Source: an uncultured Verrucomicrobiota bacterium
Lineage (GTDB): Bacteria > Verrucomicrobiota > Kiritimatiellia > CAJWTS01
Assembly: GCA_913047795.1 (NCBI GenBank)
Contig: CAJWTS010000010.1
Location: 1-64,000 of the forward strand
Direction of reading: 5' to 3'
Length of the DNA: 64,000 bases
Positions 53,985-62,932 of the stretch are shown here, piece after piece (the first letter of the stretch is position 1; each line of letters starts with the position of its first letter). The position numbers and the translations under genes are program-made. The notes beneath the pieces are model-generated. The model searched no databases. It had not been told where the DNA came from and saw nothing but the letters and a program-made list of their open reading frames with translations.

Positions 53985-54807
53985 TAGCGAAGCGGATGAC
54001 GCCGAGTTCGCCGTAGTCGGCGATGTAGGATCCGGGCCTGGCGGGCAACATACCGCCCAGCGCGCCGGTGATCAGCAGCTGCCCCGCCTTGATGCGATGG
54101 CCCTGTGCGAGAGCCGTATTGACGAGCCATCGTGCGGCTTCCCACTGGCTGCCGAGCGCGTCGGTCGCACGGCCCCGGCTGATGTTCTCACCGTCGCGTG
54201 CAAGCGCAATGCTGACGGCATCCACATCGAGCAGGTCGAGATCCAGCGCCGCGCCGACGAGGAAGTGCGACGCGCAGACGTTTGCCGCGACGATGTCCGG
54301 ACCGGTCAGCCCCTTCATCGTCACGAAGCCGAGGTCCGGAAACTCGATGACCGGCATGACGCTGTCGACATGGTGCCGCAACTCGTCCACATCGCGTAGT
54401 CGGCGCGTAATGGGTTTCGCGATCCGAAATCCGATTTCCGTTTCGATCATTGGCTTCCAGAAGAGCCCTGACTCGATGACCGGCGAGCCCGTAAGTTCAC
54501 CCGACGCGAAGAGCATGCCGGCGACGGGCTGATCAACGTCGAACTGTTTCCGGGCCGCCTGCGATGTCAGGCCTGCCTTGTACCCGGCGGTGGCATCGGA
54601 TTTCAATCGATAACGGGTATAGGCCGCCTGAACCCGGTAGGCGGAAGCAAGGTCCAGCCGTGGATGCGTGCTTGAGAGTACGGGTATCGGACGTTCGCTG
54701 ACGCGGGCGGTGATCAAACGTGACGCCATCAGTTCGACCGGGTCGACGTGTCGGCAAGCCGTCAGCGTGATGGCGGCGACCGCGATAACTGCGAATGGCT
54801 TGGGCAT
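53977..54807 (-). CDS. Lipoprotein related to 2-keto-4-pentenoate hydratase (MhpD/FAH superfamily)
   Basis: A 276-residue protein. After the lipoprotein-type signal 'VIAVAAITLTAC' (Cys at about residue 18) comes a hydratase/FAH-type domain: 'LASAYRVQAAYTRYR', 'AGYKAGLTSQAARKQFDVDQ', 'PVAGMLFA', 'IETEIGFRIAKPI' (metal-binding Glu pair), 'PVIEFPDLGF' and 'ALGSQWEAARWLVNTALAQG' close to the end. MhpD-type enzymes are normally cytoplasmic and act in aromatic meta-cleavage; an exported lipid-anchored form is unusual. The gene has no other catabolic genes beside it. The substrate is unknown. The ATG chosen gives the signal; the frame extends further upstream without protein-like sequence. Confidence 0.8.
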   Translation of the reverse strand: MPKPFAVIAVAAITLTACRHVDPVELMASRLITARVSERPIPVLSSTHPRLDLASAYRVQAAYTRYRLKSDATAGYKAGLTSQAARKQFDVDQPVAGMLFASGELTGSPVIESGLFWKPMIETEIGFRIAKPITRRLRDVDELRHHVDSVMPVIEFPDLGFVTMKGLTGPDIVAANVCASHFLVGAALDLDLLDVDAVSIALARDGENISRGRATDALGSQWEAARWLVNTALAQGHRIKAGQLLITGALGGMLPARPGSYIADYGELGVIRFAIK

Positions 54808-54902
54808 GTGCGAATCATAAGCACGCATCCTGCAATGAGCGCAAGTTGTTCCATTTGTCGCATCATGCCCCGGCAGGGCGCGGCTCCCTGGCCCGACGTC
54901 GA

Positions 54903-56465
54903 TCAGCGATCGCGTCCGATCTCGTGTTCCCGAATGAGTTCCGCGTGTTCCGGTGTGCGCCGGACCAGGATGACGGTGAAGCTGTCCGCGTAAACACTGG
55001 CCCAGTCCGGATGTTGCACGATCCCGCGCACGAATGACTGTGCGGCCGGCGAGCGTTCCGTGGTGCCGAAGAATACAACATTGAAACCGTACTTCTCGCT
55101 TCGTTCGTTCCATCGTTCTTCGTGTGCCAGCATGGGGATATACTCATCGTGGAAGAACGCGACGGGATAGGCCTCCATGCGGTTGTCGATAAAGACGGGC
55201 TCCTCGGGATAGAGGTAATAGATCAGGTATCCACCGAGATCATAGTTGTTGAAGATCGGCCCCTTCAGTTCCTGTTCCTTGAAAAACGCGGCCGCCTTTT
55301 CCTGGCCGGGAAAGAGTCCGGCCCCGCGCTGGCGCCAACGGTTTTTCAGCGACTCCCCGTGCGCGCCCGCTACGACCAGGAAGGCCACGATGCAGACGAT
55401 ATGGGTCGGTCGGCCCTGTCGCGCCCAAGTGGGCGGCAATATCGATCTCAGGTTGATCGCAAAGATCGGCAGCGCGAAGACGGCGAAGAGCGTGAAATTG
55501 CGGACGTGCTGCCAGGCGGCGGCGGTGAACACGACACTGATCAGAAAGAGGGGCAGGGCCGCTCGCGTGGGGCGCGCCAGCAGAAGCAGGACCCAACTCA
55601 GAATGAATATCGCCGCCATGACCTTGAATGTGGCGATGTTCGAGTAATGGAGCCCAAAGGCCGCGATTCCCGGAATGGACATGTTCTCGATGACCGGGAT
55701 GCGCGCGTGCTGGAAGTCGCTAAACGGATAGACCAGGGCCGCCACGCCGAACGGATTGATCAGGCTAGCCACGACAACCCCCGCAAGTAACAGGGCATAG
55801 CGGCGCTGTTCGCCCGAATCCTTGCCAAGCCACCGGAACAGAACGGCTTCGCAGAAGAACGCGCCTACCAGCCCGATCCCGAGCACGAAGTAGATATGCA
55901 GGTTGACCCATAGTACCTGGATGACCGGTAGCGCCCACAGCCAGCCCGATGCGAGGCGCTTCTCGCGCACGGACCACAGGATCCAGAAACTCACAGCTGC
56001 GAATAGATAGGTGAAAACCTCGGGCCGGATCTCGTAGCGGTGGGTCAGGAGCGGCATCAATGCGGCGGCCGCCACCGCAGCGACCGGAAGGCCTGCCGTG
56101 CGCAGCGCGATCCCGAACATAATCAGAAACGCCGCGACGCTCGCCGTCGCATAGAAGACGGAGAGCCCGTTGAAGCCGAAGGCATGATGGACGAGGTAGA
56201 AAACGACCCCGCTGGCCCAGTGGTGATTGGGCATCGGGTATTCGGGGTGCGTGTACGAATACGTATTGGTCGTGTGGATCTGATGTTGCTCGACCCCGAT
56301 CCGGCCGTTCACGAGGTGCCGGCCGAGATCGGCGGACATCAGGTTGATTGGCCGGACGAGAAAGACGAGAAAACAGAAGCAGAGAAGCGCCTGGACCAGG
56401 CGTGCAGGCACCCGCGCGTTCCGGTGATTCGTCTGTTTCGATGCCACGGCCCATTCATACCTCAT
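54903..56465 (-). CDS. Polytopic membrane protein, GT-C glycosyltransferase-like
   Basis: A 520-residue protein with around ten TM helices. The first periplasmic loop has 'INLMSADLGRHLVNGRI' and 'EYPMPNHHWASGVVFYLVHH', the 'D.G.HL..G' pattern and Pro/Trp-rich loop that occur in many uncharacterised PMT-like membrane proteins of Planctomycetes and relatives. The C-terminal soluble domain has 'GPIFNNYDLGGYLIYYLYPE' and 'VFIDNRMEAYPVAFFHDEY'. Sugar transfer is only an inference. I take the ATG at 56465; a TTG 18 nt upstream would also be in frame. No ribosome-binding site is obvious. Confidence 0.75.
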   Translation of the reverse strand: MRYEWAVASKQTNHRNARVPARLVQALLCFCFLVFLVRPINLMSADLGRHLVNGRIGVEQHQIHTTNTYSYTHPEYPMPNHHWASGVVFYLVHHAFGFNGLSVFYATASVAAFLIMFGIALRTAGLPVAAVAAAALMPLLTHRYEIRPEVFTYLFAAVSFWILWSVREKRLASGWLWALPVIQVLWVNLHIYFVLGIGLVGAFFCEAVLFRWLGKDSGEQRRYALLLAGVVVASLINPFGVAALVYPFSDFQHARIPVIENMSIPGIAAFGLHYSNIATFKVMAAIFILSWVLLLLARPTRAALPLFLISVVFTAAAWQHVRNFTLFAVFALPIFAINLRSILPPTWARQGRPTHIVCIVAFLVVAGAHGESLKNRWRQRGAGLFPGQEKAAAFFKEQELKGPIFNNYDLGGYLIYYLYPEEPVFIDNRMEAYPVAFFHDEYIPMLAHEERWNERSEKYGFNVVFFGTTERSPAAQSFVRGIVQHPDWASVYADSFTVILVRRTPEHAELIREHEIGRDR

Positions 56466-56483
56466 GATCAGGTACGGGCGCAA

Positions 56484-57010
56484 TGACCGCCGCGCGGGCC
56501 GAATTTTTTTTTACGCGCAACCGTGTCCGACAGCTCGAAAGGACGAACCTTCAGAGTACAACGGATATGCTCGGGCATGCTACGGCGCTTATCACGACTG
56601 AGAATTTACAAGCCGATCGATTGCGGTTGAAGTGCCGTGATTCCATCCGCCGAGCACGGCGCCCCAGCAGCATCCGGTACGAGATCGACTAAATGCCGAT
56701 GATGGTATGTTTTCTGCTTAATACGAGATGCGAACGCCCACCGCCCCAACGTACACGACGGTGCCGTGGCGACTGATAATTTGCCAATGATTGAATCGAC
56801 GCCCAACCCACACCTAGCCGATACGCTGAGGCCCTTACCATGCCCTCGCTGATCGGCCGCTCGCGGATGAACGCTACTGACTGTGAAGCGTTCGAGTGAT
56901 CCTCTGCGAACGGGTCATGCCCGCTGACCCGTTTCGCTCTCTTTCCCCGCTGCCGATCAACTTCCAATTGACGTCCGCCGCCGTTCTTGGTTTCATGAGG
57001 AGGGAGAACC
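56484..57010. other. Long gap without recognisable gene
   Basis: This 527-base stretch between divergent genes has lower GC than its surroundings and short frames only. A run of nine T (56504-56512, approximately) lies close to the start of the minus-strand gene. No tRNA, repeat array or convincing promoter box found by eye. It presumably carries the two divergent promoters. Confidence 0.4.
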
Positions 57011-58135
57011 ATGCGCGGCGAGACAAAAACCCAATTTCTCTTCGAAAAAACCATCACGATCCTGACGATCGGCGTGCTTGCGATCGCGCTCCCGATTTCC
57101 GCCCTGTCCGCGACGAAAAAAGTGTCATTGGAGTCGTTGCGCAATATTCTCGATCGATCACTTCGCAAAATCGAGAGGGAATATAGTAGTCTCGGACAGC
57201 GTACCGCGTACGATAAATCACTTGTTGCCCGCGCTGAGGAGTTTAAGGCGGAGGGCGATCTGGAGAGTCTGCTGGCGATCAACAAGGAACGCGAGCGTCT
57301 CAAGAACGAACGCACCGTTCCTTCGTTGTCCGAGGAGAACCTCCCGGGGGCTGTTGTAGAGGTTCGCGCTGCTTATCATAAACGGGTCGCCGAGACATCG
57401 CTCGCCAAAAGCCGAAAGGTCGTGAGTCTCGCGAATAACTACGTGAAGCGATTGCGCACGATGCAATCCCGCCTGACCCGCGAGGGGAATTTGGAGGAGG
57501 CGATCAAGGTAAGGACTGAGATCGATCGGGTGCAAGGCAGTTCCGACGTCAGCGCCGCGCGGTTTGTTGTCGACGCTGCGGTTGCAGATGCGGCACCCGT
57601 TGACCAAACTCGCCGGGTGCGCCCGGGCCGGACAACGGAGGTGCCGGTAGACAAGGTCAAGGTCTTGAAGGGACGCAGGAAGGTCCCTGCGAAAGGTGAT
57701 ATCAAGGCCGATTGGACGCGGACCACGATGTTTTTGAAGCCTGGGGACCGGGTGTCGATTAGCGCCAAGGGACAGTGGAAGTTACCCCGTATCACTGCCC
57801 CCTGCGGACCGGAGGGTCGACAAGAAGACGACTATCACCACGGCAACCCTACCCGCTTCGTCCGCAAGTTCCGTAATGGCCGCTATTACACCGAGCGCCA
57901 AGAGCGGAAGGATCCGAACCGAGATCGGCAGGATCCGAAGATTACGTACGGCGCCCTGCTCTACCGGATCGGGCGCAACGGGGAACCGAAACTGGCCGGG
58001 CGCAGCATCAAATTTACGGCCGAAGACACCGGCCCGCTCTTTCTGGATGCCAACATCCTCACCGGACGAAAGCATCGTGGAAAGTGCTCCGGGCACATGA
58101 TGGTCGAGTTCGAGGTCGAGCGCGGCGAGAAGTAG
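57011..58135 (+). CDS. Exported coiled-coil protein with LecA (PA-IL)-like C-terminal domain
   Basis: A 374-residue protein behind a strong AGGAGG box. A signal peptide or anchor ('TIGVLAIALPISALSATKKV') is followed by a helical, coiled-coil region (about 40-180) with two similar helical stretches ('AEEFKAEGDLESLLAINKER' and 'SRLTREGNLEEAIKVRTEID'). A C-terminal beta domain begins near residue 225 ('GDIKADWTRTTMFLKPGDRV', 'ISAKGQW', 'YGALLYRIG', 'GPLFLDANI') and looks like the LecA/PA-IL galactose-binding lectin-type fold seen in many planctomycete proteins. It probably binds sugars or is attached to the envelope. Alone in its transcription unit. Function unknown. Confidence 0.72.
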   Translation: MRGETKTQFLFEKTITILTIGVLAIALPISALSATKKVSLESLRNILDRSLRKIEREYSSLGQRTAYDKSLVARAEEFKAEGDLESLLAINKERERLKNERTVPSLSEENLPGAVVEVRAAYHKRVAETSLAKSRKVVSLANNYVKRLRTMQSRLTREGNLEEAIKVRTEIDRVQGSSDVSAARFVVDAAVADAAPVDQTRRVRPGRTTEVPVDKVKVLKGRRKVPAKGDIKADWTRTTMFLKPGDRVSISAKGQWKLPRITAPCGPEGRQEDDYHHGNPTRFVRKFRNGRYYTERQERKDPNRDRQDPKITYGALLYRIGRNGEPKLAGRSIKFTAEDTGPLFLDANILTGRKHRGKCSGHMMVEFEVERGEK

Positions 58136-58229
58136 GGCTCGCCCCGCGTCCGCCCGCGATGTCGGCTGGCCGATGTAGGGGTATTCGGTGTATCTTTCCC
58201 GACATCGCGCGACCCGCGATCAGAATGAC

Positions 58230-59762
58230 ATGCAACCCACCGAACAGCCGAATAATTGTATCATCACCATTTTTGGTGCATCAGGGGACCTGACACGCCG
58301 TAAGCTGCTGCCCGAATTGTTCAACCTGTTCCGTCGTGAACGCATGCCGGCATCTTTCGCCGTATTCGGCGTCAGCCGCACGCCGCACAGCGATGACGCG
58401 TTTCGCGCGGAGATCCGATCGGCTCTGGACGATGGCGAGGACCCTGTTCCCGCGGAGTTGGCAGAGTCGTTCTGTTCCCATCTCTACTATCAGCCGGGTG
58501 ACGTCACGGATCCGGCGTCTTTCGCGGCGCTCGCCGAGCGTCTGCAGGTAATCGACCGGGAACAGGGCACGGGCGGTAACTACCTTTTCTATCTTTCGAC
58601 GGCCCCCGCACTTTTCGCGGATATCACCGACTCGCTCGCGGCCCACGGCTTGCATGACGGCGGTGATGCGTGGCGGCGCATCATCTACGAGAAACCGTTT
58701 GGCTATGACCTCGCCACCGCGCGGGAGTTGAATGACCGCATCGCAAATGTTTTTCATGAAGATCAGGTGTATCGAATCGATCACTACCTTGGCAAAGAGA
58801 CCGTGCAGAACATGCTGGTCTTCCGTTTTGGCAACGGGATTTTCGAGCCGTTGTGGAACCGCAACTTCATCGACCATGTCGAGATCACGGCGGCTGAGCA
58901 TTACGGTATGGAGGGCCGCGGCAAGACATACGATCGAAGCGGCGCGTTGCGCGACATGTTCCAGAACCACCTGATGCAGGTGCTCGGCATGGTCGCCATG
59001 GAGCCGCCGGCGCGCTTCAACGCGGATGCCCTGCGTAACGAGACCATCAAGGTTTTCCAGGCGTTGCGCGCGATTGATCCGGATGAGATCGAGGATCGCG
59101 TCGTGCGCGGGCAGTACACCGCGGCAACCATCGATGGCGACCCTGTGCCGGCTTATCGTGGCGAGCATGGCATTGCGCCGGATTCGGGGACGGAGACCTA
59201 CGTGGCGGTCAAGGCCTTCATCGACAACTGGCGCTGGGGCGGCGTTCCGTTTTACGTGCGCACGGGGAAACGCCTGCCCACGCGTGTGACCGAGGTTGTC
59301 GTGCATTTCAAACAGACGCCGCACCGCCTGTTCGGCGAGTCGATCTCCGGTGGCGGGCGGAACAACCAGCTCATTATCCGAATCCAGCCCGATGAAGGAA
59401 TCCTGATCAAGTTCAACATGAAGCAACCCGGCGGCGGGTTCGAGATGCGGACCGTGAACATGGATTTTCATTATGGGGACCTTGCGAACCAGTACGTTCC
59501 CAAGGCCTACGAGCGTCTCCTCCTGGACTGCATGCTTGGCGACGCGACGCTTTTCGCGCGCCGCGATGCGCTCGAGGCGTGCTGGGCCTTCGTGGATCCG
59601 ATCTTAACCGCCTGGCAGACGCCGGCGGCGACCAAGTTGCACGGGTACCCGGCCGGGACCTGGGGGCCCATTGCCGCTACCGACCTGATCGAGGGTTCGG
59701 CCGGTGACTGGCGGTATCCCTGCAAGAACCTGACCGATGACGGCGAATATTGTGAGCTATAG
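58230..59762 (+). CDS. zwf: Glucose-6-phosphate 1-dehydrogenase
   Basis: A 510-residue enzyme of the oxidative pentose phosphate pathway: NADP site 'TIFGASGDLTRRKLLPELF', 'RIIYEKPFGYDLATARELN', the active-site signature 'RIDHYLGKETVQNMLVFRFG' with the catalytic His, and 'GRGKTYDRSGALRDMFQNHL'. It oxidises glucose 6-phosphate to 6-phosphogluconolactone. Length is normal for the family. The ATG at 58230 fits the usual start; an upstream in-frame ATG would add a Arg-rich tail. The gene overlaps polX by 26 nt, and gnd follows four genes later. Confidence 0.97.
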   Translation: MQPTEQPNNCIITIFGASGDLTRRKLLPELFNLFRRERMPASFAVFGVSRTPHSDDAFRAEIRSALDDGEDPVPAELAESFCSHLYYQPGDVTDPASFAALAERLQVIDREQGTGGNYLFYLSTAPALFADITDSLAAHGLHDGGDAWRRIIYEKPFGYDLATARELNDRIANVFHEDQVYRIDHYLGKETVQNMLVFRFGNGIFEPLWNRNFIDHVEITAAEHYGMEGRGKTYDRSGALRDMFQNHLMQVLGMVAMEPPARFNADALRNETIKVFQALRAIDPDEIEDRVVRGQYTAATIDGDPVPAYRGEHGIAPDSGTETYVAVKAFIDNWRWGGVPFYVRTGKRLPTRVTEVVVHFKQTPHRLFGESISGGGRNNQLIIRIQPDEGILIKFNMKQPGGGFEMRTVNMDFHYGDLANQYVPKAYERLLLDCMLGDATLFARRDALEACWAFVDPILTAWQTPAATKLHGYPAGTWGPIAATDLIEGSAGDWRYPCKNLTDDGEYCEL

Positions 59763-61479
59763 CAACAAGGATGTAGCCACTGTCTTCGACGCGATTGCCG
59801 ACCTGCTTGAGATCGACGATGCAAACCCGTTTCGTGTGCGCGCGTACCGCAACGCGTCGCGCACCATGGAGAATCTCGACGACGAAGCCTTGAGCATGAT
59901 CGAGCAGGGACGCGATCTGACCGAGGTCCCCGGGATTGGGAAGGAGCTGGCTGCGAAGATTGAGACGATCGTCGCGACCGGCACCGTCAAAGCACTTGAG
60001 GAGTTGCAGCAGAAGATCCCGGCGGGTGTGGTCGAGATGCTGCGCTTGCCCGGTCTCGGCCCCAAGAAGGTCAAGACGCTTTACCAGGACCTGGGTGTCA
60101 CCAGCCTGGAGCAGTTGGATGCCGCCGCTGCCGAGGGCAAGGTGCAGGCATTGCCGGGCATGGGTGCCCGGACCGAGGAGCAGATTCGCAAGGCCGTCGC
60201 CGCGCGCGTCGCGACCGGCGATCGAATCCTGCGTGCAGAGGCGACGCCGACCGTCGAGCGCGTACTCGATGTCCTCAAACAAGCGGAGCCGCGGGCGAAA
60301 CTAACGGTCGCGGGCAGCTATCGCCGCAGTCGGGACACGGTTGGAGACCTCGACATACTTGCCGTTAGCAAAAAGCCTGAAACATTGATGGATGCGTTTG
60401 TTGCCATGGATGGCGTCGCGGACGTGCAGGCCCACGGCAGCACGAAGTCGAGCGTCCGCCTGAACGCCGGCCTGCAGGTCGACCTTCGCGTTGTTGCGCG
60501 CGCGAGTTTCGGCGCCGCGTTGCACTACTTCACGGGCAGCCAGGCGCATAATGTTGCCGTGCGCCGCCGAGCGCAGAAGATGGGCCTCAAGCTGAACGAG
60601 TACGGCCTGTATCGGGGCGAGAAGCAAGTCGCCGGCGCAACCGAAATCGACGTCTTCGAAGCCCTGGAGCTGACCTACGTCGAGCCGGAGTTGCGTGAAG
60701 ACGCCGGCGAAATCGACCAGGCGGAAGAGGGCGGGCTTCCCAAATTGGTCGCGCAGAAGGATATCAAGGGGGACCTGCACGCGCACTCAACCGCAAGCGA
60801 CGGACGCAACAGTATTCGTGAAATGGCCACGGCGGCGCGCGAGCAGGGCTACACGTATCTGGCTATGACGGATCATTCCAAGCGGTTGACCGTTGCGAAT
60901 GGGCTCGATGAAGGGCGAATCGAGGCGCAGATGGAGGAGATCGACGCGATCAATGCCACGCTCGATGACTTCACAATTCTCAAGGGAATCGAGACGGATA
61001 TCATGGACGACGGTTCGCTCGACATCTCCGACGATGTCCTGTCGCGTCTCGACATCGTGGTTGCTTCGGTGCACCACCGCTTCAAGCTCAGTCGGGAAGA
61101 ACAGACCGAGCGGGTTATGCGCGCGATGGACAATCCGTACTTCAACGTGCTGGGTCATCCGACCGGCCGGATTCTTCTTGAGCGGGAGCCTTACGAAATT
61201 GACATTCCGCGCATCATCGCGCACGCCGCCGAACGCGGATGTTGTCTCGAATTAAATGCCAACCCGCTACGCCTGGATCTGCACGAAAAGTATTGTCGCC
61301 AGGCCATGGAGCAGGGCGTCCTGATCAGCGTCAACACGGACGCGCATTCGACGCAGCAATTCGACAATATGGTGCACGGAATCGGCCAGGCCCGCCGTGG
61401 GTGGCTTGAGAAGAAGCACGTCTTGAATACGCGCAGCCTGCCGCAGTTGCGCAAGCTGTTCAAGGCGATGCGTGGATAG
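59737..61479 (+). CDS. polX: DNA polymerase/3'-5' exonuclease PolX
   Basis: A 580-residue family X polymerase with a PHP nuclease domain. The 8-kDa and helix-hairpin-helix part ('EVPGIGKELAAKIETIVATG', 'LPGLGPKKVKTLYQDLG') is followed by the palm ('VAGSYRRSRDTVGDLDILAV' with catalytic Asp residues, 'LQVDLRVVARASFGAALHYF'). The C-terminal PHP domain has the metal ligands of 'GDLHAHSTASDGRNSIREMA', 'YLAMTDHSKRL', 'ILKGIETDIMDDG' and 'SVNTDAHST'. Role: base-excision or gap repair. Its start lies within the end of zwf, so translation is probably coupled; a GTG at 59752 is an alternative start. Confidence 0.95.
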   Translation: MTANIVSYSNKDVATVFDAIADLLEIDDANPFRVRAYRNASRTMENLDDEALSMIEQGRDLTEVPGIGKELAAKIETIVATGTVKALEELQQKIPAGVVEMLRLPGLGPKKVKTLYQDLGVTSLEQLDAAAAEGKVQALPGMGARTEEQIRKAVAARVATGDRILRAEATPTVERVLDVLKQAEPRAKLTVAGSYRRSRDTVGDLDILAVSKKPETLMDAFVAMDGVADVQAHGSTKSSVRLNAGLQVDLRVVARASFGAALHYFTGSQAHNVAVRRRAQKMGLKLNEYGLYRGEKQVAGATEIDVFEALELTYVEPELREDAGEIDQAEEGGLPKLVAQKDIKGDLHAHSTASDGRNSIREMATAAREQGYTYLAMTDHSKRLTVANGLDEGRIEAQMEEIDAINATLDDFTILKGIETDIMDDGSLDISDDVLSRLDIVVASVHHRFKLSREEQTERVMRAMDNPYFNVLGHPTGRILLEREPYEIDIPRIIAHAAERGCCLELNANPLRLDLHEKYCRQAMEQGVLISVNTDAHSTQQFDNMVHGIGQARRGWLEKKHVLNTRSLPQLRKLFKAMRG

Positions 61480-61541
61480 CGTGATCCCTTCCCCGATCTT
61501 GCAAGATCCTTTCCGTGTGCGGTACTATTCAGCGTAGACGC

Positions 61542-62810
61542 ATGACGAACACGGCAACAGCTATCGGAAGCGGATCCGCCACGCGCATACTCGAGCACGA
61601 CGAAATTGCGGGGGTTCTCGACGAAGCGTTCGCGGCCTGGCAGCTTCGGGGCAAGAAGGTCCTGATCCTGATACCGGATGGCACGCGCTCCTGCCCGCTG
61701 GACGTGATGTTTCCCTTGATTTACGAGCGCCTTGCTGAGGACGTCGCGGCCATCGATTTCCTGATCGCGTTGGGGACGCATCTCCCCATGTCGGAGGATC
61801 AGATCTTCGACCGTGTAGGCATCACGCGCGACAGCCATGCGACGCAATTCGAGAAAGCACGCTTCTTCAACCACGCCTGGGAGGACCCCGCGGCACTGAC
61901 GACCGTCGGCACGATATCGGAGCGCGAGATCACGGAGATCAGTGCCGGGTGGTTCAACGAGGAGCTTTCGGTTGTTTGCAACCGTCGCGTGCTGGATTAT
62001 GACGAACTGATTATCTGCGGCCCCGTTTTTCCACACGAGATTGCCGGGTTCTCGGGCGGCAATAAGTACATCTTTCCCGGTATCGCCGGCGCCGACAGCA
62101 TCAATTTTTCTCATTGGCTCGCGGCTCTGGCGACCAACATGGAGACGATCGGGCGCAAAGACACGCCTGCACGCCGGGTCATCGATCGCTGTGCTGCGCT
62201 CGTGCCGATCGAGCGCAAGGCCCTGTGCATGGTGGTCAAGGACGGCGGACTCGCGGGATTGTATGCCGGACCGGTCGAGGAAGCCTGGTCGGCGGCGGCC
62301 GACCTCTCGGCCGAAGTCCACGTGGTCTACCACGAGCAACCCTATGACACGGTCTTGGCCTGTTGTCCCCCGATGTACGATGACCTGTGGACCGGGGCCA
62401 AATGTATGTACAAGACAGAGCCCGCCGTTGCGGACGGCGGACGCGTCATTATTTATGCCCCCCATATCACGACCATCTCCAGGGTTCATGGAGCGACGAT
62501 CGAGCAGGTTGGCTTTCACGTGCGCGATTACTTCGTCAAGCAGTGGGATGAGTTTCGGAAGTACCCGTGGAGCGAGCTGACCTTTGTTACGGTTGTGACC
62601 GGGCAGGGCACATACGAAGACGGCGTCGAGACACGGCGGATCGAGGTCATCCTGGCGACCGGTATTTCTGAGGAAACCTGCCGACGTACCGGCATTGGAT
62701 ATATGGACCCTGCGGATATCGATCCGGCCGACTATCGCGGACGAGAGCGGGACGGAATCCTTCACGTTCCAAAGGCGGGGGAGATTCTGCATCGCATTCG
62801 CGAGGGCTGA
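61542..62810 (+). CDS. LarA-like (nickel-pincer racemase/epimerase family) protein
   Basis: A 422-residue protein of the LarA/DUF2088 family. It has 'LILIPDGTRSCPLDVMFPL', 'FLIALGTHLPMSEDQIF' (His of the active site) and 'FPHEIAGFSGGNKYIFPGI', which retains the His and the Lys that anchors the nickel-pincer nucleotide in lactate racemase. The C-terminal domain includes 'VTVVTGQGTYEDGVETRR'. LarA-type enzymes racemise or epimerise 2-hydroxy acids, including sugar acids. The cofactor genes larB, larC and larE are not in the window. The neighbouring SDR and pentose phosphate genes make a sugar-acid substrate likely (inference). It follows polX by 62 nt. Confidence 0.85.
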   Translation: MTNTATAIGSGSATRILEHDEIAGVLDEAFAAWQLRGKKVLILIPDGTRSCPLDVMFPLIYERLAEDVAAIDFLIALGTHLPMSEDQIFDRVGITRDSHATQFEKARFFNHAWEDPAALTTVGTISEREITEISAGWFNEELSVVCNRRVLDYDELIICGPVFPHEIAGFSGGNKYIFPGIAGADSINFSHWLAALATNMETIGRKDTPARRVIDRCAALVPIERKALCMVVKDGGLAGLYAGPVEEAWSAAADLSAEVHVVYHEQPYDTVLACCPPMYDDLWTGAKCMYKTEPAVADGGRVIIYAPHITTISRVHGATIEQVGFHVRDYFVKQWDEFRKYPWSELTFVTVVTGQGTYEDGVETRRIEVILATGISEETCRRTGIGYMDPADIDPADYRGRERDGILHVPKAGEILHRIREG

Positions 62811-62932
62811 TCCGGGCGTGTCGGGCTGGTGCTGTGCCCACCGCCTGTGGTATGAGGTAGGGATTGGGCGTTGCCCCTGGTAGGGCCCGGTAGCGTATTC
62901 TCAACTGATCGAAAGGAGCGGATTCTTGAACC

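Noticed and set aside
56483-56692. 69-residue plus-strand frame in the gap
   Set aside because: No ribosome-binding site, starts antisense to the neighbouring gene's start, contains the T-run and no motif.
61191-62792. 533-residue minus-strand frame opposite the LarA-like gene
   Set aside because: Antisense shadow in GC-rich coding DNA; the plus strand carries the conserved LarA motifs.
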